DNA from: Phenylobacterium glaciei
GTDB lineage: Bacteria > Pseudomonadota > Alphaproteobacteria > Caulobacterales > Caulobacteraceae
DNA: 64,000 nucleotides
Direction: 5' to 3'
Assembly: GCF_016772415.1 (NCBI RefSeq)
Contig: NZ_JAGSGD010000001.1
Location: 3,373,501 to 3,437,500 of the forward strand
The position numbers and the translations under genes are program-made. Below the pieces are notes generated by a model. It had not been told where the DNA came from and did not search any database. It saw only the letters and a program-made list of their open reading frames with translations. Each line of letters starts with the position of its first letter. The stretch's first letter is position 1. Shown here one piece after another: positions 51,850 through 60,753 of this stretch.

Positions 51850-51898
51850 CGCGCGATGGCCGCCGAAACCGGCATCCACTTTCGACTATCACGCTCCA
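51850..51898. repeat. Dispersed GAGCGGGAT-type repeat, diverged inverted copy
   Basis: Read on the reverse strand it gives GAGCGTGAT, GAAAGTGG and CCGGTTTC in the same order as the copies at 6144 and 40545. The right arm ends TCACGCTC. Similarity is weaker than between the other two. Confidence 0.5.
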
Positions 51899-51951
51899 TT
51901 GTTCAGCCATCATTCAGCGCTTCAAGCCACAGCTAAGAAAACGAAGGACCC

Positions 51952-52389
51952 ATGATGAAGCTCGCCTACCTCGCGCCCGCCGCCGCCATCGCGCTGCTGA
52001 CCGCCACCGCCGCCCAGGCCGCCGATCCGGTGCTGGGGGACTGGATGACCGTGAGCGGGTCGGCCAAGGTCCGTATCGCCCCCTGCGCGGCCGACGCCGC
52101 CAAGGCCTGCGGGACCATCGTCTGGATGAAGAACCCCAAGGACAAGGCCGGCGGCCCGCAGAAGGACACCAACAATCCCGACCCGGCCCTGCGCACGCGC
52201 CCCGTCGTGGGCCTGCAGCTGATCCGCGACTTCAAGCCCGCCGGCCCCGGCAAGTGGGCGGGCGGCAAGATCTACGATCCCGGTAGCGGCAAGACCTACG
52301 GCTCCAAGCTCAGCGCCAATGCGAACGGCAGCCTGAAGGTCGAGGGCTGCATCGGCCCAATCTGCCAGGCCCAGACCTGGACGCGCTAG
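51952..52389 (+). CDS. DUF2147 domain periplasmic protein
   Basis: The 145-residue protein has a signal peptide (LAYLAPAAAIALLTATAAQA, cut near AQAAD) and the DUF2147 body starting VLGDWMTVSGSAKVRIAPC with cysteines at CAADAAKACG and CIGPICQAQ. Members are secreted and often stress- or calcium-linked; function unknown. The first ATG is followed at once by a second; either could start. It converges on proC across a repeat. Confidence 0.82.
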   Translation: MMKLAYLAPAAAIALLTATAAQAADPVLGDWMTVSGSAKVRIAPCAADAAKACGTIVWMKNPKDKAGGPQKDTNNPDPALRTRPVVGLQLIRDFKPAGPGKWAGGKIYDPGSGKTYGSKLSANANGSLKVEGCIGPICQAQTWTR

Positions 52390-52450
52390 AGCAATATGCG
52401 ATCAGGCGGAATCGCCCGATCGTTGAATCGTGCTATAGATTCAAGAGTTT

Positions 52451-52489
52451 AGAGCCTGATTCAGGCTTCGAGAGAAGCCATCAGGCTCT
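52451..52489. repeat. Dispersed hairpin repeat, copy 2 of 2
   Basis: AGAGCCTGAT (52451-52460) pairs perfectly with ATCAGGCTCT at the end, with an inner GGCTTC/GAAGCC stem. It is the same element as 2828-2866. It lies between converging genes and its end overlaps the proC stop codon. A nearby CGATCAGGCG/CGCCCGATCG hairpin (about 52400-52423) precedes it. Confidence 0.75.
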
Positions 52490-53279
52490 AGGCGCCCAAT
52501 TCCCTGGAGCGCCGGATAGCAGCGGCGACCGCGTCGCGCAGCAGGGGTGAGAGGCCGCCCTCCCCCATCAGAACTTCCAGCGCCGCCTGGGTGGTGCCGC
52601 CGGGCGAGGTGACCTGGCGGCGGAGTTCCGCGGGCTCCTCGCCGCTCTCCGCCAGCAGGGCCGCAGCGCCGGCGATGGTGGACCGCGCCAGGCGTTGCGC
52701 CGCCTCGACCGGGAGCCCCGCCGCCACGCCGCCGGCCTCCAGGGCCTCGATGAAGGCGTAGAGATAGGCCGGCGCCGAGCCCGAGACGGCGGTGGCCGCG
52801 TGCATCAGCTCCTCGTCCTCCAGGTCCACCACCGTGCCGACGGGGCCGAACAGGGCGTGGGCGCGCGCCCGGGCCTCAGGGTCGGCGGCGTAGATGCTGG
52901 TGGTCCCTTGGCCAATGGCCACGGCAGTGGTGGGCATGACGCGCGCCACCTTGCGTCCGAAGGCGGCGGCGATGTCGGCGGACGGGACGCCCGCGGCCAC
53001 CGAGACGATGACGGCGTCAGGGTGCAGCAGGCCGGCCACCTCACCGGCGGTCTCACGCCAGAGCTGCGGCTTGACCGACAGCAGCACCGTCCTGGCCTGC
53101 GCGAGGTCGGCGTCTGGCGGATTCAGCCGCGCGCCGTCGCGGGCCACGGCCTCGGCGAGCTCTGTGGGGTGAGGGTCGCGCAGGATCAGGTCGGCGGGGA
53201 CGAAGGCGGCGGCCTTGCGCCAGCCCTGAATGAGAGCCCCGCCCATGCGGCCGGCGCCCAGGATCAGGATGGGGGTCAT
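52488..53279 (-). CDS. proC: Pyrroline-5-carboxylate reductase
   Basis: The 263-residue protein makes the last step to proline with NAD(P)H. Motifs: ILGAGRMGGALIQGW (about 6-20), LLSVKPQLWRE, ARVMPTTAVAIGQGTTSIYA and the C-terminal SPGGTTQAALEVL. It normally lies close to the ybjN-type gene in related genomes; here a glycan cluster lies in between. Confidence 0.92.
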   Translation of the reverse strand: MTPILILGAGRMGGALIQGWRKAAAFVPADLILRDPHPTELAEAVARDGARLNPPDADLAQARTVLLSVKPQLWRETAGEVAGLLHPDAVIVSVAAGVPSADIAAAFGRKVARVMPTTAVAIGQGTTSIYAADPEARARAHALFGPVGTVVDLEDEELMHAATAVSGSAPAYLYAFIEALEAGGVAAGLPVEAAQRLARSTIAGAAALLAESGEEPAELRRQVTSPGGTTQAALEVLMGEGGLSPLLRDAVAAAIRRSRELGA

Positions 53280-53405
53280 GGACGCTCTCCGGGGCTCAAC
53301 GGGCCGGGAACCTAACCGCTAGGGCCCGTGTCAGCCAGGGGATTGCGGATGAGGCGAGAAGGTTGATACGAAGGGGGACGTAGCGGCGCCAAGCATCACG
53401 GAACA

Positions 53406-53957
53406 ATGCGGAATGACTTGGAGGTCCTAGAGACGCAAGGCCCCGAGCGACCTCGGGCGCCTGAGGGGGTCGTTGTCAGGGAGCTGGAGCTTCACCGCGA
53501 CGCACGCGGCGACTTGGCCGAGCTCTACCGGCAGGACTGGTTTCCGGACATTTCTCTGGTCCAATGGAACGTCTCCCGTTGCCTGAGCAACTCATTGCGC
53601 GGGGTTCACCTACATCTTCTGCACAGCGACTTCCTGACGGTGCTGTCGGGCCAATTCGTCTTTGGCCTGCGTGATCTCAGGCCCAGCAGTCCGACCTGCG
53701 GCCTTAGTGTCAGCCTTGAACTGCCGAACGCCTCAATCCTGATCCCTCCCGGCGTGGCGCACGGCTTCCACTGCGTCGCCGAGGGGACCCTGGTTTACGG
53801 ACTGACCCACCCCTGGGACATCGCCGATGACCTGGCCTGCCGCTGGGACGATCCCGAGCTCGGGATCGACTTCACGGCGACGGACCCGATCCTGTCGCCG
53901 CGCGACGCGGCGGCGGGCAGCTTCGAGGCCATGCTGGCCCAGTACCAGGGGCGCTAG
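53406..53957 (+). CDS. RmlC-like dTDP-sugar epimerase family protein
   Basis: The 183-residue cupin has VQWNVSRCLSNSLRGVHLHL (the catalytic His is in GVHLH, about 77) and PPGVAHGFHCVAEGTLVYGL (about 118-137) of the dTDP-4-dehydrorhamnose 3,5-epimerase family. It would epimerise or isomerise a nucleotide sugar. Rhamnose genes rmlA, B and D are absent here, so the true substrate is open. It leads a four-gene cluster. Confidence 0.83.
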   Translation: MRNDLEVLETQGPERPRAPEGVVVRELELHRDARGDLAELYRQDWFPDISLVQWNVSRCLSNSLRGVHLHLLHSDFLTVLSGQFVFGLRDLRPSSPTCGLSVSLELPNASILIPPGVAHGFHCVAEGTLVYGLTHPWDIADDLACRWDDPELGIDFTATDPILSPRDAAAGSFEAMLAQYQGR

Positions 53958-53958
53958 G

Positions 53959-54867
53959 GTGAGGGTTGGGCTCGTAGGCTGCGGCTACTGGGGCCGCAAC
54001 ATCCTGCGCGACCTGAAGGCCCTGGGCTGTGAGGTCGACGTCGCCGATCCAGGCAGCGCCTATCCTATCGCGGGCGCACGCAGGCTGGTGGCCGATCTCG
54101 CTGAACTCGCTGACGACCTCGACGGCTATGTGGTGGCCACGCCGGCGCCGACCCACGCGGAGGTGATCACGGCCCTGGCCGCGCGCGGCAAGCCGATATT
54201 CTGCGAGAAACCTCTGACCACAGATGCGGCCAGCGCAAGGACCCTGGCCAACACCTTCGGCGGCCAGCTCTTCGTCATGCACAAATGGGCCTATCACGGC
54301 GGTGTCCAGGCCCTGGCCGCCCTGGCGCAAGACGGTGAACTAGGTCCCGTCCAGGGGGTGTTCACCCGCCGTCTGCAATGGGGCAAGCCAGCGGCCAAGG
54401 CCGACGCCGTCTGGGAGCTGGCCGTTCACGACCTCACCATCATACAGGCTATCCTCGGGCAATTGCCGCCAGTCGTCGCCGCGCGCGCGGTGCTACGAGG
54501 CGATGAGATGGAGGGGATCGTGGCGACCCTTGGGCGCCTGCCCTTCGCCCACCTGGAGGTTGGAGCCCATTGGCCAGGGACGGAGCGCAAGGTGCGGGTG
54601 GCGTTCCGCGATGGCCTCGCCATGCTCGACGACCCGCTGGCTGACCATATCGCCGTGGTGCGCGGCGCCGCCCCGGCCGGCGAGCGGCACGAACCCGAGA
54701 CCCTGGAGCGCCGGCCCATCGACACCGAATGGCCGCTGATCAAGGAGTTGCGCGTCTTCGTGAAGCACCTCGGGGGCGGCCCTCCGCCACCCACCGACGC
54801 CCATGCGGGGGCCGAGATCGTGGCCGCCCTGCAGAGTCTGCGCCAAGCTGCTGGCGCGGCGCGATGA
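53959..54867 (+). CDS. Gfo/Idh/MocA family oxidoreductase
   Basis: The 302-residue protein has the NAD-binding start VRVGLVGCGYWGRNILRDL and EKPLTTDAASARTL with the conserved Lys-Pro (about 85), the usual layout of sugar dehydrogenases. The start is the GTG one base past the previous stop; the open frame before it is a shadow of the epimerase gene. It overlaps the next gene by 4 bases. The substrate is probably a nucleotide sugar. Confidence 0.85.
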   Translation: MRVGLVGCGYWGRNILRDLKALGCEVDVADPGSAYPIAGARRLVADLAELADDLDGYVVATPAPTHAEVITALAARGKPIFCEKPLTTDAASARTLANTFGGQLFVMHKWAYHGGVQALAALAQDGELGPVQGVFTRRLQWGKPAAKADAVWELAVHDLTIIQAILGQLPPVVAARAVLRGDEMEGIVATLGRLPFAHLEVGAHWPGTERKVRVAFRDGLAMLDDPLADHIAVVRGAAPAGERHEPETLERRPIDTEWPLIKELRVFVKHLGGGPPPPTDAHAGAEIVAALQSLRQAAGAAR

Positions 54868-55697
54868 CTCCCCGCTTCACCATCCTCCTACCGGTTCATC
54901 GCGGGCCCGCTCTTCTGCCCTACGCGGTCGAGACGGTGATCGGTCAGTCGGAGAGCAGCTGGGAGCTGTTCATCATCTGCGACGGCGCCCCCGCAGCCAC
55001 CGTGGAGGCGGCCCTGGCCTTCGCCGCCCGCGATTCACGCATCCAGGCCTTCGCCTTCGAAAAGGGGCAGCGGCTCGGGGAGGCGCACCGGCATCTCGTG
55101 CTGCAGCAGGCGCGCGGAGAGTTCGTGGCCCAGATCGCCGATGACGACCTTTGGCTGCCGCATCATCTGCGCGAACTGGCCGCCCTGCTGGCCACGGTGG
55201 AGTTCGGAAACCTCACGGCCGTCGAAATCTATCCGGACAAGCCCTGGACCTATTCGCGTCATCAGTTGGACGATCGCGCAGTCCGCGAGCGCATGCGGCG
55301 CGAGAGGTTCAATTTCTTCGGGCCCAGCGACGCCGGATACTGGCTATCGACCTATCGCCGGTTGCCGGAGGGCTGGGCGCCGGCGCCGCCGAACATCTGG
55401 GCCGACCTGTACATGTGGCGAAAATTCCTGGCCCTGGAACCCTTGACCGCCGGTTCGCGCCTGACCGTCCAGACGGTGCACATGGCCGCCTCGCTGCGCG
55501 GCGACATGGACTTGGCCGAGCGGGAGGCGGAGGCGAGGCGATGGATCGAACGCATCCGCCGCGGCCTGCGTTTCCAGCTGACCATCGAGGACGGGCCAGA
55601 CAGGCCGCGCATCGCCGGTGGCATGTTGGTCTATGATCCAGGAGACGCCGCCGGCTCAGAGGCTTGCCGCCCCTCGCCAAGACCCGCTGAACCATGA
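54864..55697 (+). CDS. Glycosyltransferase family 2 protein
   Basis: The 277-residue GT-A protein begins FTILLPVHRGPALLPYAVET and has the metal-binding ADDDLW (about 95) and WELFIICDGA segments. It lacks clear membrane helices. It would transfer a sugar from a nucleotide donor. The start overlaps the previous stop (ATGA). Confidence 0.84.
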   Translation: MTPRFTILLPVHRGPALLPYAVETVIGQSESSWELFIICDGAPAATVEAALAFAARDSRIQAFAFEKGQRLGEAHRHLVLQQARGEFVAQIADDDLWLPHHLRELAALLATVEFGNLTAVEIYPDKPWTYSRHQLDDRAVRERMRRERFNFFGPSDAGYWLSTYRRLPEGWAPAPPNIWADLYMWRKFLALEPLTAGSRLTVQTVHMAASLRGDMDLAEREAEARRWIERIRRGLRFQLTIEDGPDRPRIAGGMLVYDPGDAAGSEACRPSPRPAEP

Positions 55698-56767
55698 CCG
55701 CGCAAGACCCGACCGAAGGCTCCCACCAGCCCCTGCGCCTCCACGTCGCGGCCTTCGCGTCCACCCTGTTGGATATCCGCGGCCGTCTGCCCAGCGTGGC
55801 CCTGACCTCCGACCCCGCCCTGGAATCGACCTTCGCCCAAGGCCTGCCCATCGCCCTGCCCGCCACGCCGCCGGGCCAGCCCAAGGTGCTGGTGCTGCAA
55901 CGTCCCTTCTACGACACCGAGGAAAGGATGCTGGGGGACCTGACCCACATCCTGGCCAACGGCTGGGTGGTGGTGATCGACGTCGACGACCACCCCGACT
56001 TCATCGCCGAGCAGCAGGGGCGGGCCAAGGCCCCGACCGACTGGCCCAAGTTCGCACACGTCCATGCGGTGCAGACCAGCACGCCGGCCCTGGCGCAGGC
56101 GTTCCGGACGCAGAACCCGGAGGTGAAGGTCTTCGAGAACGCCGTCTTCGACCTGCCGCCCTTCCCGGAGCGCAGCGGGTCGCCCAGCGTTTTCTACGGC
56201 GCGGTGAACCGGGGGTCGTTCCCGGTCCAGGTGGCGGCGTCGCTGAAGAACGTCCTTGGCGACAATCCCCGCACCAGCTTCGTGGTGGTGCACGACCGGG
56301 CGGTGTTCGATGCCCTGCCCACCAAGCGCAAGACCTTCCACCCGACCCTATCCTACGAGGCCTATCTGGAGGTCTTGGCCGGCTGCGACATCAACCTGTC
56401 GCCCCTGCAGGGCGCGCCTGGCGAAGCCTATAAGAGCGACGCCAAGTTCCTGGACGCCGCGCGCAGCGGGGTCCTGACCATCGCCTCGCCGACAGTCTAT
56501 GCCGACACCATCCGGGATGGCGAGACCGGCCTGATCGCCAGCGACCTGCGCGACTGGGACAGGCAGTTGCGGATCGCCCTGCGCAACGGCGACAAGCGAC
56601 GGGCCATGGCGCGGGCGGCCTGGGACTATGTGCGCGAAGAGCGGATGTTCGCCCAACAGGCGGCCGAACGGCGCGACTGGTATCTCTCGCTCTGGGCCAA
56701 CCGCGAGGCCCTGACGCGGGACCTGCTGGCGCGGGCCCCGGCCTTGGCGGCGCGCTTGAAGGCCTAA
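55694..56767 (+). CDS. GT-B-like glycosyltransferase
   Basis: The 357-residue protein has the GT4-like C-terminal half: LAGCDINLSPLQ, then YKSDAKFLDAARSGVLTIAS and VYADTIRDGETGLIAS. This is the nucleotide-sugar-binding pattern. The N-terminal part includes VLVLQRPFYDTEERML. It follows the GT2 gene by ATGA. Together with the epimerase and dehydrogenase it could build a surface or flagellar glycan. Confidence 0.8.
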   Translation: MTAQDPTEGSHQPLRLHVAAFASTLLDIRGRLPSVALTSDPALESTFAQGLPIALPATPPGQPKVLVLQRPFYDTEERMLGDLTHILANGWVVVIDVDDHPDFIAEQQGRAKAPTDWPKFAHVHAVQTSTPALAQAFRTQNPEVKVFENAVFDLPPFPERSGSPSVFYGAVNRGSFPVQVAASLKNVLGDNPRTSFVVVHDRAVFDALPTKRKTFHPTLSYEAYLEVLAGCDINLSPLQGAPGEAYKSDAKFLDAARSGVLTIASPTVYADTIRDGETGLIASDLRDWDRQLRIALRNGDKRRAMARAAWDYVREERMFAQQAAERRDWYLSLWANREALTRDLLARAPALAARLKA

Positions 56768-56798
56768 GCCGAGGTTATGGATCCATCCACGTGAGAGC

Positions 56799-56923
56799 CG
56801 TCATCCCCGGGCTTGTCCCGGGGACCCATGATCTCCGCTTCGCCGCAGATCGCGCGATGGGCGTCAGGTCAGCTTGCTGAACATCGGAGATCATGGGTGG
56901 CCGGGACAAGCCCGGCCATGACG
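56799..56923. repeat. Family-2 125-bp palindromic repeat, copy 3
   Basis: Ends CGTCATCCCCGGG and GGCCATGACG, mini-hairpins CCCCGGG/CCCGGGG and GGCCGGG/CCCGGCC, centre AGGTCAGCTTGCTGAAC. It marks the far edge of the glycan cluster. Confidence 0.87.
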
Positions 56924-56972
56924 ATCGAAGAACAGGAAGCGCTGCCTCAGGATAAGAGGTTGCGACTAAAGC

Positions 56973-57476
56973 TTAGGCCTCGCCCACCGTGTCGAACATG
57001 CAGGCGGCGATGGCCTCGGCGGGCGACTTGCCGCCGCGGGCCATGAAGTCGAAGGCCGGGTAGAAGCGGTCGGCGCCTTCCATGGCCACGTCGATCATGG
57101 CTGCGGCCTGGGCGAGCGTCGGGCGTTCGCCGGTCATCAGGGCCATGGCGTGGCGGAAGACGATCTCACCGTCGTCCCAGACCTCGAAGTGGCCCAGCCA
57201 GACGCGCTGGTTGACGGTCGACACCAGTTCGAAGGCCGCGGCGCGCTGTTCGGCGCGGACCTGGATATCCACTGACAGGCAGAGCTGCAGACAGTCGGCC
57301 TCGGGCCGCCAGGCGAACCAGAGTTCGTAGTCCTTCCAGTCGCCGGCCAGGGTGAAGGCCAGGTCGCCCTCTTCGGTGCGGTCGAACTGAAGATTTTCGG
57401 CTTGCAGAACATGCTCAACGACATCGAGCGGGTCGTGGGCGAGCAGGACGTCTTCGTCAGACTGAGGCGTGTCCAT
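56973..57476 (-). CDS. YbjN domain-containing protein
   Basis: The 167-residue protein shows the YbjN/T3SS-chaperone-like fold: DPLDVVEHVLQAENLQFDRT at the start, then beta strands (DYELWFAWRPEADCLQLCLSV) and VNQRVWLGHFEVWDDGEIVF (about 88-107). YbjN proteins are associated with envelope and stress regulation. The precise function is unknown. It shares the housekeeping neighbourhood with the UbiK-type gene and lgt. Confidence 0.85.
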   Translation of the reverse strand: MDTPQSDEDVLLAHDPLDVVEHVLQAENLQFDRTEEGDLAFTLAGDWKDYELWFAWRPEADCLQLCLSVDIQVRAEQRAAAFELVSTVNQRVWLGHFEVWDDGEIVFRHAMALMTGERPTLAQAAAMIDVAMEGADRFYPAFDFMARGGKSPAEAIAACMFDTVGEA

Positions 57477-57632
57477 AAGACCCGTGGTCCTTTCGCGTAC
57501 GGCGTCCGGAGGGAGCGAGCGCGCCCCGAATCGCCTGCGATCTTGAAACTAATCTGGTTCGCGGGTCGCCTGTCACCGGCTTCTTCCGGCGGGCGAGCCA
57601 CATTCGTGTGTTTAGGTCTTTATGCCGCGCAA

Positions 57633-57881
57633 TCAGGCTTTCTTGGCCGCTTTCTTCGGGGCGTCGGCGCCCTTCAAAGCGGCGATCTCAGCGCGCAGGG
57701 CGACGATCTCGGCCTTGAGCACTTCGAATTCATCGCGTCGGATCAGGTCGAGCTCGGCGACGATGCGGTCAGCCTGGGCTCGGAACGCGGCCTTGGCCTC
57801 TTCGCCGGCGCTCTGGGCGAGGCCCATCGCGGCTCCGGTCAGCTTGGCCATCTCGTCGAGGAAGGGGTTCTGGGTCTGCAT
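57633..57881 (-). CDS. UbiK-type accessory factor (BMFP)
   Basis: The 82-residue protein starts with MQTQNPFLDEMAKLTGAAMG and has an amphipathic helix followed by a C-terminal coiled coil (EFEVLKAEIVALRAEIAALK), ending in a lysine-rich tail. That is the plan of UbiK/BMFP, which assists ubiquinone synthesis and binds lipids. It is divergent from lgt. Confidence 0.83.
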   Translation of the reverse strand: MQTQNPFLDEMAKLTGAAMGLAQSAGEEAKAAFRAQADRIVAELDLIRRDEFEVLKAEIVALRAEIAALKGADAPKKAAKKA

Positions 57882-57965
57882 GCTTCCTTATATGGGACCT
57901 GAGGGGATGAAAGCCACGGGGTTTCCGTCTAAACCGCCAGGACATCTTATCGGAGCGCCCTGGCC

Positions 57966-58868
57966 TTGCCCTTCCCGGACATCGACCCCGTCCTGATCCA
58001 ACTCGGCCCCTTCGCCATCCGTTGGTACGCCCTGGCCTATGTGGCCGGCATCCTGATCGGCTGGCGCTACATCACCGCCCTGGTGAAGAACCAGGCGCTC
58101 TGGCCCCTGCGAGGCCCGCCGGTCAGCGTCGCCCAGATCGACGACCTGATTCTGTGGATCACCCTGGGGATCATCGTCGGCGGCCGACTGGGGCACGTGC
58201 TGTTCTACACGCCGGCCATGATCGTCGAGGCGCCGCTGGAGGTTTTCAAGACCTGGAAGGGCGGCATGAGCTTCCACGGCGGGACCCTGGGGGTGCTCGT
58301 CGCCACCCTGCTGTTCGCCCGGGTCAACAAGGTCGACGTCTTCCGATTGGGCGACGTGATCACGGCGGCCGCGCCCATCGGCCTGTTCTTTGGCCGCATC
58401 GCCAACTTCATCAACGGCGAGCTGTGGGGCCGACCAACCGACGTGCCGTGGGCCGTGGTCTTCCCCGACGCCGGGATCATGCCCCGCCACCCCAGTCAGA
58501 TCTACGAGGCCCTGCTGGAGGGCCTGGTGCTGTTCATCGTCCTGCGGATCGCCACCCATCGCGCCAAGCTGCTGAACCGGCGCGGCGTCGTCGCCGGCCT
58601 GTTCTTCCTCGGCTACGCCATCTGCCGGATCGCCCTGGAGAACGTCCGCGAGCCGGACGTCGGCATGCCCGACTTCCCCTTCGGCCTGACCATGGGGATG
58701 ATGCTGTCGATCCCGATGGCGCTGGGGGGCGCCTGGTTGATCTGGCGCGGGATGGGCGAGCCCCTGCCCGAGCCCGAGATCGGCCTCGAAGCCCAGGTCG
58801 AGGAGGTCGTGGAGGGCGAGCCGCCGGAGCGCGATCCGTTCAAGATCGAAGCCGATGGGCCTGCGTGA
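57966..58868 (+). CDS. lgt: Prolipoprotein diacylglyceryl transferase
   Basis: The 300-residue membrane enzyme transfers diacylglycerol to lipoprotein cysteines. It has seven helices and the signature FFGRIANFINGELWGRPTDV (about 138-157), HGGTLG (about 99) and RHPSQIYEALLEG. The start is a TTG (no ATG is in reach). The last 14 bases overlap midA. Confidence 0.92.
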   Translation: MPFPDIDPVLIQLGPFAIRWYALAYVAGILIGWRYITALVKNQALWPLRGPPVSVAQIDDLILWITLGIIVGGRLGHVLFYTPAMIVEAPLEVFKTWKGGMSFHGGTLGVLVATLLFARVNKVDVFRLGDVITAAAPIGLFFGRIANFINGELWGRPTDVPWAVVFPDAGIMPRHPSQIYEALLEGLVLFIVLRIATHRAKLLNRRGVVAGLFFLGYAICRIALENVREPDVGMPDFPFGLTMGMMLSIPMALGGAWLIWRGMGEPLPEPEIGLEAQVEEVVEGEPPERDPFKIEADGPA

Positions 58869-59910
58869 CCGGCTGATCGCCCAGGTCCGCGAAAGCGGGC
58901 CGATGAGCGTGGCCCAGTTCATGACCGCCTGCCTGCACGATCCGCAGGACGGCTACTACGCCACCCGCCCGGCCCTGGGCGCGGACGGCGACTTCATCAC
59001 CGCCCCCCTGGTCAGCCAGATGTTCGGCGAGCTGATCGGCCTGTGGGCCGTGGAGACCTGGGCGCGGCTGGGCCGCCCCTCGCCGGTGCGGCTGGTGGAG
59101 ATGGGACCGGGCGACGGCACCCTGATGGACGACATGCTGCGGGCCGCGCGGCTGGCTCCGGCCTTCGTCGCCGCCGCCGATGTCTGGCTGGTGGAGACCT
59201 CCGAGCCGCTGAAGGCGCGCCAGCGCCAGGCGCTGGGCGACGGCGTGAGCTGGGCCACGTCCCTGACCGAGGTCCCCGACGACGCGCCGATGATCCTGAT
59301 CGCCAACGAACTGCTGGACTGCCTGCCGCCGCGCCAGTTCGTGCGGACGGAGACGCGATGGGCCGAGCGGATGGTGGGTCTGGATGGCGCCGGCAACCTG
59401 GCCTTCGGACTGTCGGCCGCCGCCCTGGGGCAGGTCCTGCCCGACGCGCCGCCGGGATCGGTGCTGGAGCATTCGCCGGTCCAGGAGGCCCTGGGCTCGG
59501 AGCTCGGCGCGCGGATCGCCGCCGACGGCGGGGCCGCCCTGCTGATCGACTATGGCCGCGACGCCGCGGGCTTCGGCGATACCCTGCAGGCGCTGCGCCA
59601 CCACGTGAAGGAAAGCCCCCTGGCCAGTCCGGGCGAGGCCGACGTTACCGTCCACGGTGACTTCCCCGTCGTCTTGGCGGCGGCGGCCCGGGAGGGCGCG
59701 GCCACGGCGGCGATCCTGACCCAGGGCGAGTTCCTGGTGCGTCTGGGGATCGGCGCGCGGGCCGAAGCGCTCACCGCCGCCCGGCCCGACCGCAGCGAGG
59801 TGATCGAACGGCAGCTGGAACGGCTGGTGTCGCCGGACCAGATGGGCGAGCTGTTCAAGGTTGTCTGCATCCACACCCCGGGCCTGGTCCCGCCCGGCTT
59901 CGAGACCTGA
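58855..59910 (+). CDS. MidA/NDUFAF7-type SAM methyltransferase
   Basis: The 351-residue protein has the DUF185 layout: MSVAQFMTACLHDPQDGYYA, GDFITAPLVSQMFGELIG, and LVEMGPGDGTLMDDMLRA (SAM site, about 82) with ANELLDCLP. The eukaryotic homologue methylates an arginine of a complex I subunit. It overlaps lgt by 14 bases and is linked to pgeF. Confidence 0.9.
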   Translation: MGLRDRLIAQVRESGPMSVAQFMTACLHDPQDGYYATRPALGADGDFITAPLVSQMFGELIGLWAVETWARLGRPSPVRLVEMGPGDGTLMDDMLRAARLAPAFVAAADVWLVETSEPLKARQRQALGDGVSWATSLTEVPDDAPMILIANELLDCLPPRQFVRTETRWAERMVGLDGAGNLAFGLSAAALGQVLPDAPPGSVLEHSPVQEALGSELGARIAADGGAALLIDYGRDAAGFGDTLQALRHHVKESPLASPGEADVTVHGDFPVVLAAAAREGAATAAILTQGEFLVRLGIGARAEALTAARPDRSEVIERQLERLVSPDQMGELFKVVCIHTPGLVPPGFET

Positions 59911-59911
59911 G

Positions 59912-60676
59912 ATGAACGTTCTGACCTCGCCCCTGCTGGATCTGCCCGGCGTCCGCCACGCCTTCTTCACGCGCCAGGGCGGCGTCTCGACCGGCATCTA
60001 TGACAGCCTCAATGTCGGGCGCGGCTCGGGCGACGAGCCCGGCGATGTTGCGGAGAACCGGCGGCGCACGGCCGGGCATTTCGGGTTGCCCGTCGGCGCC
60101 CTGTCCACCTGCTACCAGATCCACTCGGCCACGGCGCTGACCACCGACCGGCCCTGGGGCGACGAGCGGCCGGAGGGGGACGCGGTGGTTACGGCCACGC
60201 CGGGTGTGCTCTGCGGGGCGCTGGCCGCCGACTGCGCCCCCATCCTGATCGCCGACGCGGAAGGCCGGGTGGTGGCCTCGGTCCATGCCGGCTGGAAAGG
60301 CGCGCTGCACGGCGTCGCCGAGGCCGCGGTCGCGGCCATGACCACCCTCGGGGCCGAACCCCCGCGGATGGTGGCCGTGGTCGGCCCCTGCATCGGCCAG
60401 GCGTCCTACGAGGTCGGCCTGGAGTTCCTGGCCGCCTTCACCGCCAAGGACGCCGACCACGAGCGCTTCTTCGGCCCCGGCGAGACGTCGGAGAAGCGGA
60501 TGTTCGACCTGCCGGGATTCGTGGTCTCGCGGCTGACGGCGGCGGGTGTCGGCACGGCGGCCTGGACCCGGCACGACACCTGCGCTGAGGAGGCCCTGTT
60601 CTTCTCCAATCGCCGCGCCTTCAAGCGGGGGGAGCCGGACTTCGGCCGGCTGCTGTCAGCGATTGCGCTGGTCTGA
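59912..60676 (+). CDS. pgeF: Peptidoglycan editing factor PgeF
   Basis: The 254-residue protein has the His and Cys metal site: CYQIHSA (about 70), [11 protein letters not shown] (about 109) and [11 protein letters not shown] (about 127-137), plus [12 protein letters not shown]. It removes wrongly incorporated residues from peptidoglycan precursors (the former laccase-like YfiH). The ATG at 59912 lies one base past the midA stop. It forms part of the lgt-midA-pgeF run. Confidence 0.9.
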   Translation: MNVLTSPLLDLPGVRHAFFTRQGGVSTGIYDSLNVGRGSGDEPGDVAENRRRTAGHFGLPVGALSTCYQIHSATALTTDRPWGDERPEGDAVVTATPGVLCGALAADCAPILIADAEGRVVASVHAGWKGALHGVAEAAVAAMTTLGAEPPRMVAVVGPCIGQASYEVGLEFLAAFTAKDADHERFFGPGETSEKRMFDLPGFVVSRLTAAGVGTAAWTRHDTCAEEALFFSNRRAFKRGEPDFGRLLSAIALV

Positions 60677-60753
60677 ATCGCCGCCGGGCCTTGCCGCGGG
60701 CGGCTCGCCTGCTACAAGCCCCGCGCATCGGGCGAGACATTGCGGGAGTTCTC

